46,700 nt of DNA, from contig JABMOM010000010.1 of the NCBI GenBank assembly GCA_013204105.1, forward strand, positions 1-46,700. Direction: 5' to 3'. Origin of the DNA: Flavobacteriales bacterium. Its GTDB lineage: Bacteria; Bacteroidota; Bacteroidia; Flavobacteriales_G; Salibacteraceae. Positions within the stretch are counted from its first letter, which is position 1. Every line of letters begins with the position of its first letter. Positions 1 to 7,830 of this stretch are shown here, in pieces. The notes under the pieces are model-generated. The model made no database searches and was not told where the DNA came from. It worked only from the letters and a program-made list of their open reading frames with translations. A program made the translations under genes and the position numbers.

Positions 1-74
1 TATTCGGCGAGACTCAATACGCTGTTATTCGCAAGCCCCTCCGCTGTAGTTTATGTCGTAAAATTCTGACCATC
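1..74 (-). pseudogene. Continuation of the propeller gene beyond its stop codon
   Basis: The reading frame of the neighbouring propeller gene continues past its TAG stop (75-77) with clear homology to the preceding repeats: DGQNFTT, a second in-frame stop (TAA), then TTAEGLANNSVLSLAE up to the window edge. The two stops fall exactly where the upstream repeat copies have tyrosine (SKYDGQ and FTTYTT). This is therefore former coding sequence interrupted by two nonsense codons. How far it continues cannot be seen. Confidence 0.7.
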
Positions 75-689
75 CTACTTACTTATTCCACCATGCGTGC
101 CGAACCAAAGATTGCCTGCATCATCCTCAAGAATGCTCAAAACGATATCAGCTCCAAGACCTTGTGAAGTAGTATAAGTGGTGAAACTTTGACCGTCGTA
201 CTTGCTGACCCCTCCGCCATCCGTGCCGAACCAAAAATTGCCATCTTTATCTTCGGCAATGCTGAAAACGTAGTTATTTCCAAGGCCTTGATTGGTCGTA
301 TACGTAGTGAAATGCTGACCGTCATACTTACTTACCCCTCCGCCAATGGTGCCGAACCAGAGATTGCCCTGGTGGTCGCAAATGGAGCTTTTGTCCCCAT
401 AAGTAATTCCGTCCAAAGCAAGACCATCATCGGAATCAAAATTGGTAAATAAGCCCACGCCAGCGCTATGCTGGTCGGTCAGCATCTCACCCGTTAGTAA
501 GCGAGACACGATGGGTGATTTTGTAACCACAGGTGATTTGGCCGCTACCTCTCTAGGAGCAGGGCGAGTGCTACACAGGACTACCGTTGGTTGCAGAATG
601 CCGTGCGTCACCGTATCGGCCGCATGCTGCTGGGCAGTGGCTGCAGCGCCAATAATGAAAAATAAAAAAGCGATTACCTTATTTTTCAT
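75..689 (-). CDS. Two-component-regulator-type propeller repeat protein, probably truncated
   Basis: A 204-residue product from ATG at 689. An upstream in-frame ATG at 716 lies inside the cyclase gene; I prefer 689 because it gives a proper signal peptide (MKNKVIAFLFFIIGAAATAQ) and an ATGA overlap with the cyclase stop, which suggests translational coupling. The C-terminal half holds Reg_prop-type beta-propeller repeats with a 42-residue period (NLWFGT-x-GGGVSKYDGQ-x-FTTYTT). Such repeats normally form large periplasmic sensor propellers ahead of a signalling output. Here the frame stops after the third NLWFGT motif, far short of a full propeller, and homologous sequence continues beyond the stop. 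I infer a recently broken gene, or a sequence error. Its partner was probably the adjacent adenylate cyclase. Confidence 0.7.
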   Translation of the reverse strand: MKNKVIAFLFFIIGAAATAQQHAADTVTHGILQPTVVLCSTRPAPREVAAKSPVVTKSPIVSRLLTGEMLTDQHSAGVGLFTNFDSDDGLALDGITYGDKSSICDHQGNLWFGTIGGGVSKYDGQHFTTYTTNQGLGNNYVFSIAEDKDGNFWFGTDGGGVSKYDGQSFTTYTTSQGLGADIVLSILEDDAGNLWFGTHGGISK

Positions 690-2530
690 CTTGAGTGGGT
701 GTAGTGTGCAAACCACATCTCCATCTTGCCCTTGCCTTTCGCTTCAATCTTTCCTCTGCTTTCAAAAGAGAAGTCAGCATCATCTTTGAGCAACTCATAA
801 GTAGCATGACTCACATTCACCTTACCCACTTCCCCAGCACTTTCCATGCGACTGGCGGTGTTCACCGTATCGCCCCAGATGTCGTATTGGAATTTCTTCA
901 CCCCAACAATGCCAGCTACAACCGGACCGGTATGAATACCAACCCGCATCTCAAAGAACGGAAGCCCCCTAGCCCCTAGCTCCTCGCTCCTAGCTCCTAT
1001 GAAGGCCTGCATCTCAATGGCCGCCAGCACGGTGTTCTTTACCGAATCGTCTGTTGGCACCGGAAGCCCTCCCGCCGCCATGTAGGCATCACCGATGGTC
1101 TTGATCTTCTCGATGCCGTACTTGGCCATGATGCCGTCGAAGGCTTCGAAGCAGGTGTTGATTTCCCTGACCAAATCCTGCGCGCTCAATTTAGCGGAGG
1201 CTTCCGTAAATCCCTTGAAATCAGAAAAGAGGATGCTGACCATGTCAAAATCACGGGCTTCCGCTTTTCCGAATAATTTCAGTTCTTCCGCTATGTCGGC
1301 TGGTAGAATATTGAGCAATAAATTATTGGAGCGTTCCTTTTCCTTCTCAACGATGGCGTTTGACTTTCTAACATATCTCCATCGGCTATAGAAGCCACCG
1401 GAAAGTAACAGAAAGAACAAACCAGAAGCGATGGCTATGTTTCTGGTTTGCTTACCCTTTTGCACTTCTTCTTTGTGTGCTTCTTCCACCAAACGAGCTT
1501 CCTCAGCTTTGGCAGTGCTGTCGGCAAACACTCGCTTGGCGAACTCCATTTGCTGGAGTTTTTTTGTGGTTTCTTCGGTGTTTAGGCTGTCGTCGATCAC
1601 TTGAATTCGCTCTATATACACCAAGGCTTCATTACCCTTACCCATGGCTTTGTAAGTATCATAAAGGCATTGGCATGCTTCCTTTTCCCCTTGCAAGGCT
1701 TTGATCTCTCCGGCAAGATCAAGTCCCCTTTTGCAGAAGTCAATGGCGCTGGGATAATTGCGCTGAACCTTGTGGAGGAATCCAATACTGATCAGGCTAC
1801 CGGCGATGCCTTGTTTTTCACCGATTTCCTCCCTCATGTTTAGCGCCCTTAGGTTGTATTCCATGGCTTTGGAGTAATCGCCTTGCAGGTTGTATATCTC
1901 TCCAATATTAGCCAAGCAGGTTGCAACGCCTCTTTTAATCCCGAACTCTTCCATGGTCTTCAGCGTCTTTTCGAGGTACTCCAATGCAAGGGAATACTTG
2001 CCCTGATCAATATAAATGCCCGCAATGTTACCCAAGCAGCTTGCGACCTCTATTCTTTCATCTATCTCTTCATTGAGCTTTAGCGCCTTTTCATAGTATT
2101 CCAACGCGCGCATGTCGTTGCCTAGCTCTGCATAGATGAGTCCAATGTTATTCAAGCTGATTGCCATGCCTTTTTTATAACCGATCTCTTCCTGAATCTT
2201 GAGGGCTTTTTCATTGTAATCCAAGGCAAGCGGATAGTTGCCTTTTATGTGGTTGGAAGCGCCCTGAATGATAAAGCCCGACGCAGCTGCCTTTGGGTAG
2301 TTGTGCGCCTTAGCATAGCTGTGTAAATCCTCCGCCAATCGCATGGCGCTATCTGGTTTGGAGTACAGAAAACCATTCCAAGTATATTTTTGAAAAGCGC
2401 TGACACGCACAGAGTCGCTTTGGGTCTCATCTTGCCAAACGGTGTAGACGGAGTCTAAGTTGGCTTGGGTTTGGGCTTGAATTGCCAAGGCAAACAGTAG
2501 CGCTGACATGAAAAACAATACTCGCTTCAT
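686..2530 (-). CDS. TPR-repeat membrane class III adenylate cyclase
   Basis: A 614-residue protein expected to make cAMP from ATP. It has a signal peptide (residues 1-20), five or more TPR repeats (about 70-310, with the A-L-x-Y-x-x-K-A-L signature), a short coiled region, one membrane helix (about 363-383) and a class III cyclase domain (about 400-610). Metal-binding aspartates are D437 (LFSDFKGFT) and D481 (TIGDAYMA). Adenine-specifying residues are K477 and D550 (YDIWGD), which argue for adenylate rather than guanylate cyclase. N557 and R561 are the catalytic pair. The layout puts the TPRs in the periplasm and the cyclase in the cytoplasm. An oddity is the loop GARSEELGARG (about residues 512-522), encoded by five tandem heptamers of a family otherwise found between genes. 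The stop overlaps the start of the propeller gene. Confidence 0.93.
   Translation of the reverse strand: MKRVLFFMSALLFALAIQAQTQANLDSVYTVWQDETQSDSVRVSAFQKYTWNGFLYSKPDSAMRLAEDLHSYAKAHNYPKAAASGFIIQGASNHIKGNYPLALDYNEKALKIQEEIGYKKGMAISLNNIGLIYAELGNDMRALEYYEKALKLNEEIDERIEVASCLGNIAGIYIDQGKYSLALEYLEKTLKTMEEFGIKRGVATCLANIGEIYNLQGDYSKAMEYNLRALNMREEIGEKQGIAGSLISIGFLHKVQRNYPSAIDFCKRGLDLAGEIKALQGEKEACQCLYDTYKAMGKGNEALVYIERIQVIDDSLNTEETTKKLQQMEFAKRVFADSTAKAEEARLVEEAHKEEVQKGKQTRNIAIASGLFFLLLSGGFYSRWRYVRKSNAIVEKEKERSNNLLLNILPADIAEELKLFGKAEARDFDMVSILFSDFKGFTEASAKLSAQDLVREINTCFEAFDGIMAKYGIEKIKTIGDAYMAAGGLPVPTDDSVKNTVLAAIEMQAFIGARSEELGARGLPFFEMRVGIHTGPVVAGIVGVKKFQYDIWGDTVNTASRMESAGEVGKVNVSHATYELLKDDADFSFESRGKIEAKGKGKMEMWFAHYTHSR
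965..999 (-). repeat. Five tandem heptamers inside the cyclase gene
   Basis: On the minus strand the array reads TAGGAGC, TAGGAGC, GAGGAGC, TAGGGGC, TAGGGGG, with no interruption. It belongs to the same heptamer family as the arrays around the stop codons at 2982, 4992, 8401 and 11521. Here it is read in a frame that avoids the TAG triplets and encodes part of GARSEELGARG, a variable loop before the conserved FFEMRVGIHTGPV stretch. Confidence 0.85.
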
Positions 2531-2724
2531 TGAACGGTTTCAAATGGTGCATAAGCAATATGAACAAGCATATCCCAAACACAAAGAGGATAGAGCAACC
2601 TGCACAGGATCTTAGCTACAATCAAGAAAGGCCATCAATCTACCAAGTCAGAAGCCACGATTGTTCATCCAATAATATAACAGCATGATAAAACGAGCAC
2701 TAGTGGATTGTGCTAATTATTCTT
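2531..2724. other. Intergenic stretch without recognisable features
   Basis: This is the upstream region of the cyclase gene (minus strand) up to the first repeat words. I see no open reading frame of note, no tRNA and no clear hairpin. The cyclase promoter should lie at its low-coordinate end, but no convincing TAnnTTTG box is visible. Confidence 0.5.
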
Positions 2725-2802
2725 GAGGGGCTGAGGTAGGGATTAGGGAGTAGTAGATTAGTGGATTAGCTCATTGAGGTTGCAGTTGAAATTGAAGTTC
2801 CT
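2725..2802 (+). repeat. Heptamer/octamer array followed by a hexamer array
   Basis: Positions 2725-2776 read as units of 7-8 bases: GAGGGGC, TGAGGTA, GGGATTA, GGGAGTA, GTAGATTA, GTGGATTA, GCTCATTG. Positions 2779-2802 read as hexamers GTTGCA, GTTGAA, ATTGAA, GTTCCT. The same words recur inverted at 7705-7806 and the hexamers again at 8344-8379. Confidence 0.75.
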
Positions 2803-2808
2803 CAAATT

Positions 2809-2906
2809 GTTCTCGATACATCACGCCGTTGGCGTGACACTCGAACTGACAGCCGGAGGGGAAGCCTACAGCGCAATCACTCGAACTAACATCCAGAGAG
2901 GTATCT
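2809..2906. repeat. Hairpin-containing intergenic repeat, copy 1
   Basis: The core is a perfect palindrome, TCACGCC-GTT-GGCGTGA (2821-2837), preceded by TGTTCTCGATACA and followed by CACTCGAACT. A second partial unit (2878-2906) repeats CACTCGAACTAACATCC and continues into GAGGTATCTTCC. A near-identical unit lies at 11364-11425. Compared with that copy, this one carries about 42 extra bases, apparently a partial duplication. It codes for nothing I can recognise. Confidence 0.8.
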
Positions 2907-2909
2907 TCC

Positions 2910-2958
2910 AACTGCGCACTGCGCACTGCTAACTGCCTACTGCTAACTGCCTACTGCC
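2910..2958. repeat. Seven tandem heptamers (AACTGCN-type)
   Basis: Seven consecutive 7-base units follow one another: AACTGCG, CACTGCG, CACTGCT, AACTGCC, TACTGCT, AACTGCC, TACTGCC. The consensus is NACTGCN. A five-unit array of the same type is at 11426-11460, in the same position relative to the flanking repeat words. Confidence 0.88.
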
Positions 2959-2999
2959 CCCTAATCTTCAATCTTTCCGCACTACCCCCCTAGCCCCTC
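2959..2999 (-). repeat. Heptamer array overlapping the stop codon of the TPR lipoprotein gene
   Basis: On the minus strand this holds GAGGGGC followed by CTAGG-type units and then a spacer (GCGGAAAGATTGAAGATTAG) shared with the 11461-11530 locus. The TAG stop of the upstream gene (2982-2984) and its last residues (EGLGG) are encoded by the array itself. Confidence 0.75.
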
Positions 3000-3881
3000 A
3001 ATCACCCCAGCAGCATTCCCATTCCCCGGATTCAACTCCAACGACCTCCGGTAGGCCGCCACTCCTTCCCCTGTTCTACCGAGCTTCAGGAGGCACTCTC
3101 CGTAACTGTCGTAGGTGTTAAAACCTTCTGGAAAAAGCTCGGTGTTGAGTTTGAAAATGTGGAGGGCGTCTTCGTCTTTTTCTTGGAGCATCAGGGTATA
3201 CCCGAGCATGTTGATGCCCTCTTCTGACACGTCGTATTCTGAGTCGGTACCTACTTGGGATTGGATCAGGGCGATGATGTCTTCGGTGGACACCTCTTCA
3301 AACAAGAGTAGCGAAAGGTCTTTGCGGTTGAGTTGCTTCACCTTCTCCTTTTGCTCTGCTAGGGTTTCTACGCCGTATTCTTTGCGTTGGGCATCCGTGA
3401 TTTGGGTAGTATCCATTTCCGAGAGTTGCCATGGCTCATCTTTGATGCGGTGGTATTGCGTGCCGTAGATCTGTAGCTTGCCGATGCTGAGTAAGTAACG
3501 GTCTGTGGCGGCGGCCAAGAGCCATTTGTTGGCCTCTGGATCCAATTCAATGGATTCCTCCATCAGCTTCACGGCCATGCCGTAGGAAGTAGAATCTCCT
3601 CCGTGCTGAAAGACCATGGCGGCGTTTTGGTAATCCTTCGACGTGCGGACCAAGCCTTCCTCCAGCATGTCCAGCACCCTGGCCCTGCGCGCACTGTCTC
3701 GCGATGAAACCACGCTCCAATCGATCTCGGCCGGTTGCCGGTCTCCTTGGTCGTTTTTGTAGATCTCTACCAGTTCTTGGTTGTCTTCTATGGGGGCGGG
3801 CTCACTTTCTGCTGGGGGTGATTTGGGTTGGGTGCAGGCGGCGATCAGAAAAGTGAGGATGAGGAAGGCTAGTTGTTTCAT
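2982..3881 (-). CDS. Lipoprotein with DUF6624-like region and TPR repeats
   Basis: A 299-residue protein of unknown function. The signal peptide ends in a lipobox (LIAAC, lipidated Cys16), so it is membrane-anchored. The middle (about 75-185) contains QNAAMVFQHG and KWLLAAATDRYLLSIGK-like segments and GTQY, which resemble the DUF6624 family as I remember it. Residues about 222-292 form two TPR-like repeats (YDSYGECLLKLGRTGEGV). The last residues EGLGG and the TAG stop come from a heptamer array also present at other gene ends, so the original C-terminus may have been remodelled. It stands between repeat-filled gaps and is probably transcribed alone. Confidence 0.85.
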   Translation of the reverse strand: MKQLAFLILTFLIAACTQPKSPPAESEPAPIEDNQELVEIYKNDQGDRQPAEIDWSVVSSRDSARRARVLDMLEEGLVRTSKDYQNAAMVFQHGGDSTSYGMAVKLMEESIELDPEANKWLLAAATDRYLLSIGKLQIYGTQYHRIKDEPWQLSEMDTTQITDAQRKEYGVETLAEQKEKVKQLNRKDLSLLLFEEVSTEDIIALIQSQVGTDSEYDVSEEGINMLGYTLMLQEKDEDALHIFKLNTELFPEGFNTYDSYGECLLKLGRTGEGVAAYRRSLELNPGNGNAAGVIEGLGG

Positions 3882-3972
3882 TTTGGTGGATCTTGCTGAT
3901 GGAAGAATGCCGTGTTCATGGAATGTCTTATATGTTCTTCAGCGGTAGGTAGAATATAGGTTTTAATGTAGT

Positions 3973-4926
3973 TTATACATTGTTGTGTGTAGATTTTAAT
4001 TCTGTCAAAATTTCTTCTAAATGATTTCTAATTAAGGAGAAGTGTCCTTCATTCTCAAATACTTTGAGTTTTGATTTTGGCAGCTCCTTTTTATAGTAAT
4101 GTCCTCTGTAGGTTGGGGCCATTTTGTCCGATGAGCCATACCAAAGGTTTAGTGGGGAGTGAATTGTATTTAATTCCATCTGCCAATCCGAAACATAAAG
4201 TTTCCATTCTTGAACGACTGCATCTATCCCTTGCCTATAGCTTTCTTTGCTGCCTTCAATAAACTCCCAACCGTATTCAGGATGCTCGGTCATCAACTTT
4301 TTGTCAGGCGCAGGTAGATAGTTTTGAAATTGTTTAATGCGCTTTTCTGGCTTATTCACAAGTCCATCAAAATCATTTTGCATAAACTTTCTCAGTTGTT
4401 TATCATTTTTCCAGCTAGCAAACCAATGAATGAGTTTAACAGGAAACCACATCCCTTTAAGAGTGCCCTTGTAATTGTATGGCGTTGCACCCGCTACAAT
4501 GGAAGCATTCACTATTCTTGATGAATCAGAAATTAGGCAAGCCAAAACGTGTGGTGCACCTCCCGACAAGCCAAATACTGAGTATTTATTTAGTCCAAGG
4601 AAATCTGCTAACTCAGTAATGTCATTTCCCCAATCCAAAAACTGTCTATTTTCTTGATATGTAGAAATCCCGACTCCGGGTCTATCAGGAGAAATTATCC
4701 TAATATTCAATTTCTTAGCAGTGCTATCCATAAATTTTGAGGACAGTCTACTTTCTTGTCCACCATGAAAATAGAATATGGGATAGCCCAATGAATCACC
4801 ATATTCAGCATATCCCAAAATTCTTCCGTCCGATAATTTTATCGTATTCTCCGTTTGCATTGCATGGCAATTATAGTTCATCAAGCCAAATACAAGTACT
4901 CCTAAAACTTTCCATCTTACGTTCAT
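3973..4926 (-). CDS. Alpha/beta hydrolase
   Basis: A 317-residue alpha/beta-hydrolase-fold enzyme of unknown substrate. Visible are the oxyanion-hole motif FYFHGGQESR (51-60), the nucleophile elbow GLSGG with Ser121, the acid Asp267 (YGSSDKMAP) and the general base His295 (NEGHFSL). A hydrophobic N-terminus with Cys20 could be a signal or lipoprotein peptide, but the lipobox is poor. Base composition is odd: three 60-base lines counted by hand gave 30, 42 and 32 percent GC, against 63 percent for a line in the next gene. This suggests acquisition from an AT-rich donor. It is flanked by ordinary genes and no mobile element is visible. Confidence 0.9.
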   Translation of the reverse strand: MNVRWKVLGVLVFGLMNYNCHAMQTENTIKLSDGRILGYAEYGDSLGYPIFYFHGGQESRLSSKFMDSTAKKLNIRIISPDRPGVGISTYQENRQFLDWGNDITELADFLGLNKYSVFGLSGGAPHVLACLISDSSRIVNASIVAGATPYNYKGTLKGMWFPVKLIHWFASWKNDKQLRKFMQNDFDGLVNKPEKRIKQFQNYLPAPDKKLMTEHPEYGWEFIEGSKESYRQGIDAVVQEWKLYVSDWQMELNTIHSPLNLWYGSSDKMAPTYRGHYYKKELPKSKLKVFENEGHFSLIRNHLEEILTELKSTHNNV

Positions 4927-4963
4927 CGTTTTAGTTCTTTACACACGTATGGAGATAAAAGTT

Positions 4964-4994
4964 ACGTGCCTAAGCACCTAGCCCATGACCCCTA
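4964..4994 (-). repeat. Short degenerate heptamer array at the stop codon of the M3 peptidase gene
   Basis: The plus strand reads GTGCCTA, AGCACCTA, GCCCATGACCCCTA, three CTA-ending units of 7, 8 and 14 bases. The last CTA (4992-4994) is the TAG stop of the peptidase gene. It is the weakest copy of the family. Confidence 0.5.
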
Positions 4995-7142
4995 TTCAGG
5001 AACCGGAAATCCACGATCCCGCATCAACGCATCGATCTTAGCATCACGTCCCCGAAACAAACGGTACGCCTCGGCTGGATCGATCGCGTTACGTGGGGCG
5101 AAGAGGTACTTGACGGCCTTGTCTGCCAATGCCTTGTCGTAGAAGCCGTCTGGAGCTTCTGCGAAGGCTTCGGAGGCGTCTGAGGTTAGGACGTCTGCCC
5201 ACATGTAGCCGTAGTAGGCCGTGGCGTAGCCTTCTCCTGAGAAGACGTGGCTGAAGTGTGGCGTTCTGTGGCGCATGGGTAGCTCCTTGGGCATGTTCAT
5301 CTCCATCAAGGTCTTGCGCTCGAAGGCGTCTACGTCGATGTCGGTGGGGTCTGCCAGGTGGAGCTTCATGTCCATGATGGCGGAGCCTAAGTATTCAGTA
5401 GTCGAGAAGCCTTGGTTGAAGGTGGAGGCCTTCTTGATCTTGGCGATCAGCTCTGCTGGCATCGGCTCGCCGGTTTCGCTGTGTACCAAGAAGTTTTCGA
5501 TCACGGCATCGGTAGATAACCAGCGCTCCAGCAATTGGGATTGGAATTCGGTGTAATCGCGCACGCCGCTGTTGAGCGTTGGGTATTTCACGTTGGAAGC
5601 AAAAAAGTGCAGCGCGTGGCCAAACTCGTGGAAGAAGGTGGTGGCGTCGTCCCAAGAGACGAGCAGTGCTTCGCCCGGTGCTGGCTCGATGAAATTTGAA
5701 TTGTTGGATGCCAGTACGTTCTTCTTGCCGTCAAACGTAGTGTAGCTGCGGTAGGTGTTGGCCCAAGCTCCGGAGCGCTTTCCAGGACGTGCATACGGAT
5801 CGAGGTACCACAAGCCGACGTTCTCGCCGGTGTTTTTGTTGGTCACTTCCCACACGCGTACATCTTCTTGATATACGGGAACGGTTCCTTCCGGCAGCGG
5901 CGTAAACTCAAAGTCAAACAGGCGACCTGCGACGTAGTGCATCGCTTCGGTCAATTTATCCATTTGCAAGTATTGCTTCACCTCATCCGAGTTGAGGTCG
6001 TACTTGTCTACCCTTACTTTCTCTGCGTAGAAACGGTAATCCCATGTCTCAATGGTAATACCTGCTCCCTCTTCATCTGCCAAGGCTTGCATGTCGGCTA
6101 CCTCTTCGGCAACGCGTGCGGTGGATGCCTTCCAAACGGCTTCCATCAGGTTCATGGCGTTTTCTGGCGTCTTGGCCATGCGGTTTTGGAGCCTCCATGC
6201 GGCGTAGTTACTATAGCCCATCAAAGCGACCCGCTCCTTTCTCAGGCGAAGGATCTCTGCGATGATGGCATTGTTGTCGTACTCGTCGCCATTGTCTCCT
6301 CTAGAGTAGAAGTTAGACCATACCTGCTGGCGCAATGCACGCTCAGTAGAGTACGTCAAGAAAGGATCCATGGAAGAACGCGTGTTGGTGATGGCGTACG
6401 TGCCTTCTTTACCATTGTCGACGGCCATCTTAGCGGCGGATTTGATGAAACCTTCTGACAGGCCTCCTAATTGATCTTCGGTGAGGAAGGTGATGTAGTT
6501 CTCCTCGTCGTGCAATACGTTGTTGGAAAAATCGGTGTAGAGGCTTGAAAGCTCTTTGTTGATCGCTGCGTAGCGCTCCATTTTTGCTGCGTCCAATTCG
6601 GCACCGCTCATTTCAAAACTTTTGTAGGTCAGGTCAAGCACGCGCTGTTGGTCAGCCGGCAAAGGCTTTTCTTGGGAAGCGCCGTACACTGCCTTGATGC
6701 GCTGGAAGAGGGCTGTGTTCTGTGTGATTTTCGATCGGTACTCCGACAATAATGGGGCTAGTTCGCTTTCCACTTCTCTGAACTCCGGGCTCGACATGTT
6801 GCCGCTGAAGATGCCGTAGTACGTATAGGCTAGGTCCAATGCAGATCCGGCGCGTTCCATTTCTTCGATGGTATTCTCAAAGGTGGCGGGCTCCTCGCTG
6901 TTGGCGATGCTGTCGATCTCATGGAGGTGCAATTCCATTCCTGTAACCATGGCATCCTTTACGTCGGCCACGTTCATTTTATCAAAGGCGGGAACACCAC
7001 CATAAGGTCCTGTCCATTCCTGGAGCAGTGGATTGTCATTCATGGGAGGAGTTTCAGTCATTTCTTGGGATTCTTGATTGCAAGAAGTCACCGTGATGGC
7101 CAGCATAAGAGATGCTGCAGCGCAGAGGAGGTTTCTTTTCAT
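4992..7142 (-). CDS. dcp: M3 family metallopeptidase lipoprotein (peptidyl-dipeptidase Dcp-like)
   Basis: A 716-residue zinc peptidase that should cut dipeptides from the C-terminus of peptides. The signal peptide carries a lipobox (TVTSC, Cys21), so the enzyme is anchored in the cell envelope, as is common for Bacteroidota members. Zinc ligands are H505 and H509 with catalytic E506 in FFHEFGHALH, and E532 in the following helix (DYTEFQSQ). The length and the N-terminal NPLLQEWTGPYGGVPAFDK segment fit the Dcp branch better than oligopeptidase A, although distinguishing the two by eye is uncertain. The TAG stop lies in a short heptamer array. Confidence 0.93.
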   Translation of the reverse strand: MKRNLLCAAASLMLAITVTSCNQESQEMTETPPMNDNPLLQEWTGPYGGVPAFDKMNVADVKDAMVTGMELHLHEIDSIANSEEPATFENTIEEMERAGSALDLAYTYYGIFSGNMSSPEFREVESELAPLLSEYRSKITQNTALFQRIKAVYGASQEKPLPADQQRVLDLTYKSFEMSGAELDAAKMERYAAINKELSSLYTDFSNNVLHDEENYITFLTEDQLGGLSEGFIKSAAKMAVDNGKEGTYAITNTRSSMDPFLTYSTERALRQQVWSNFYSRGDNGDEYDNNAIIAEILRLRKERVALMGYSNYAAWRLQNRMAKTPENAMNLMEAVWKASTARVAEEVADMQALADEEGAGITIETWDYRFYAEKVRVDKYDLNSDEVKQYLQMDKLTEAMHYVAGRLFDFEFTPLPEGTVPVYQEDVRVWEVTNKNTGENVGLWYLDPYARPGKRSGAWANTYRSYTTFDGKKNVLASNNSNFIEPAPGEALLVSWDDATTFFHEFGHALHFFASNVKYPTLNSGVRDYTEFQSQLLERWLSTDAVIENFLVHSETGEPMPAELIAKIKKASTFNQGFSTTEYLGSAIMDMKLHLADPTDIDVDAFERKTLMEMNMPKELPMRHRTPHFSHVFSGEGYATAYYGYMWADVLTSDASEAFAEAPDGFYDKALADKAVKYLFAPRNAIDPAEAYRLFRGRDAKIDALMRDRGFPVPE

Positions 7143-7218
7143 AGGCCGTGAAAGTAATGCTTGCGGAGTATTTGCCCAACAGTTAGAGGGACGGATAGCT
7201 CAAATTGCCATTGAATGC

Positions 7219-7638
7219 TCAAGCATCCAAGCCGTCCAACTTCTCTTTAATCTGATCCATCAGCGTCATCCGCTCAAAGGAAACCGCACCGGCCAACGCA
7301 TCAGCCGTTTCAAGCAAGCGAAGCGCCAATTGCAATCGCGGCTGAGACATCTCCCCCGCAGCTTCCATCTCCGCCGATTCGCGCAGATAGCTCGCCAGCA
7401 GTTCAGAGTGCTCGCTCGTGAAGTTCTTGTCGAGTAAAAAGGCATGCAAGGATTCTGTATCCATCCCAAAAAGGTCGTTCACGTTGAGGTCCAACTGCGC
7501 CTGCAGCTCACGGTCAGCCACCTCCATATCCGGCGGCCCGCCCCCATGCGCTTTGCGATTCAAGAAGTTAGCCACCACCTGGGCGATGGCCTTTCCTACT
7601 CGTTCGATCTCGTCTTTTAGAATGTCGCGGTGCTGCAT
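7219..7638 (-). CDS. Small helical protein of unknown function (DUF6483-like?)
   Basis: A 139-residue soluble, mostly helical, acidic protein without signal peptide. It starts MQHRDILKDEIERVGKAIAQ. The opening segment (a helix with the pattern I-E-x-x-G-x-A-I-A) recalls DUF6483, but I cannot confirm this. Nothing catalytic is visible. The reading frame is supported by good codon structure and by flanking intergenic repeats. It lies 76 bp ahead of the M3 peptidase gene on the same strand and may share a transcript with it. Confidence 0.75.
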   Translation of the reverse strand: MQHRDILKDEIERVGKAIAQVVANFLNRKAHGGGPPDMEVADRELQAQLDLNVNDLFGMDTESLHAFLLDKNFTSEHSELLASYLRESAEMEAAGEMSQPRLQLALRLLETADALAGAVSFERMTLMDQIKEKLDGLDA

Positions 7639-7675
7639 AGTGTTGGGGTCAAAGATGGGGGTTTTGGGGGGAGGC

Positions 7676-7808
7676 GCTAGGGCTGTCGGCTTTCAGCCGA
7701 CGGGAACTTCAATTTCAACCGCAACTGCAACTTCAATTTGCTAATGAGCTATTCACTCTTCACTTTTAGTTTTTCACTTTTCACTAATCAACTACTCCCT
7801 ACTCACCC
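7676..7808. repeat. Mosaic repeat: hairpin, hexamer array, heptamer array
   Basis: From low to high coordinate: a GCTAGG word; a perfect hairpin GTCGGCT-TTC-AGCCGAC (7685-7701); six hexamers AACTTC, AATTTC, AACCGC, AACTGC, AACTTC, AATTTG (7705-7740); CTAATGAGCT; then eight heptamers from ATTCACT through TTTCACT to TACTCAC (7751-7806). Read on the minus strand, the last part matches the words at 2739-2776 (GGGAGTAGT, GATTAGTG, TAGCTCATT). It fills the gap between the genes at 7638 and 7831. Confidence 0.8.
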
Positions 7809-7830
7809 TGCAAAGCAGCCAACGGTCCCC

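Noticed and set aside
965-999. Frameshift in the cyclase caused by the heptamer array
   Set aside because: The frame is open through the array and the downstream motifs (FFEMRVGIHTGPV, YDIWGD) stay in frame.
2910-2958. Regular repeats that could be mistaken for a CRISPR array
   Set aside because: The units are contiguous 7-mers with no spacers, and no cas genes are in the window.
5868-6458. Long plus-strand open frame opposite the M3 peptidase gene
   Set aside because: It is antisense to a well-supported gene with full catalytic motifs, and its translation shows no domain; likewise the long frames opposite valS (26130-27245), GH92 and rpoC.
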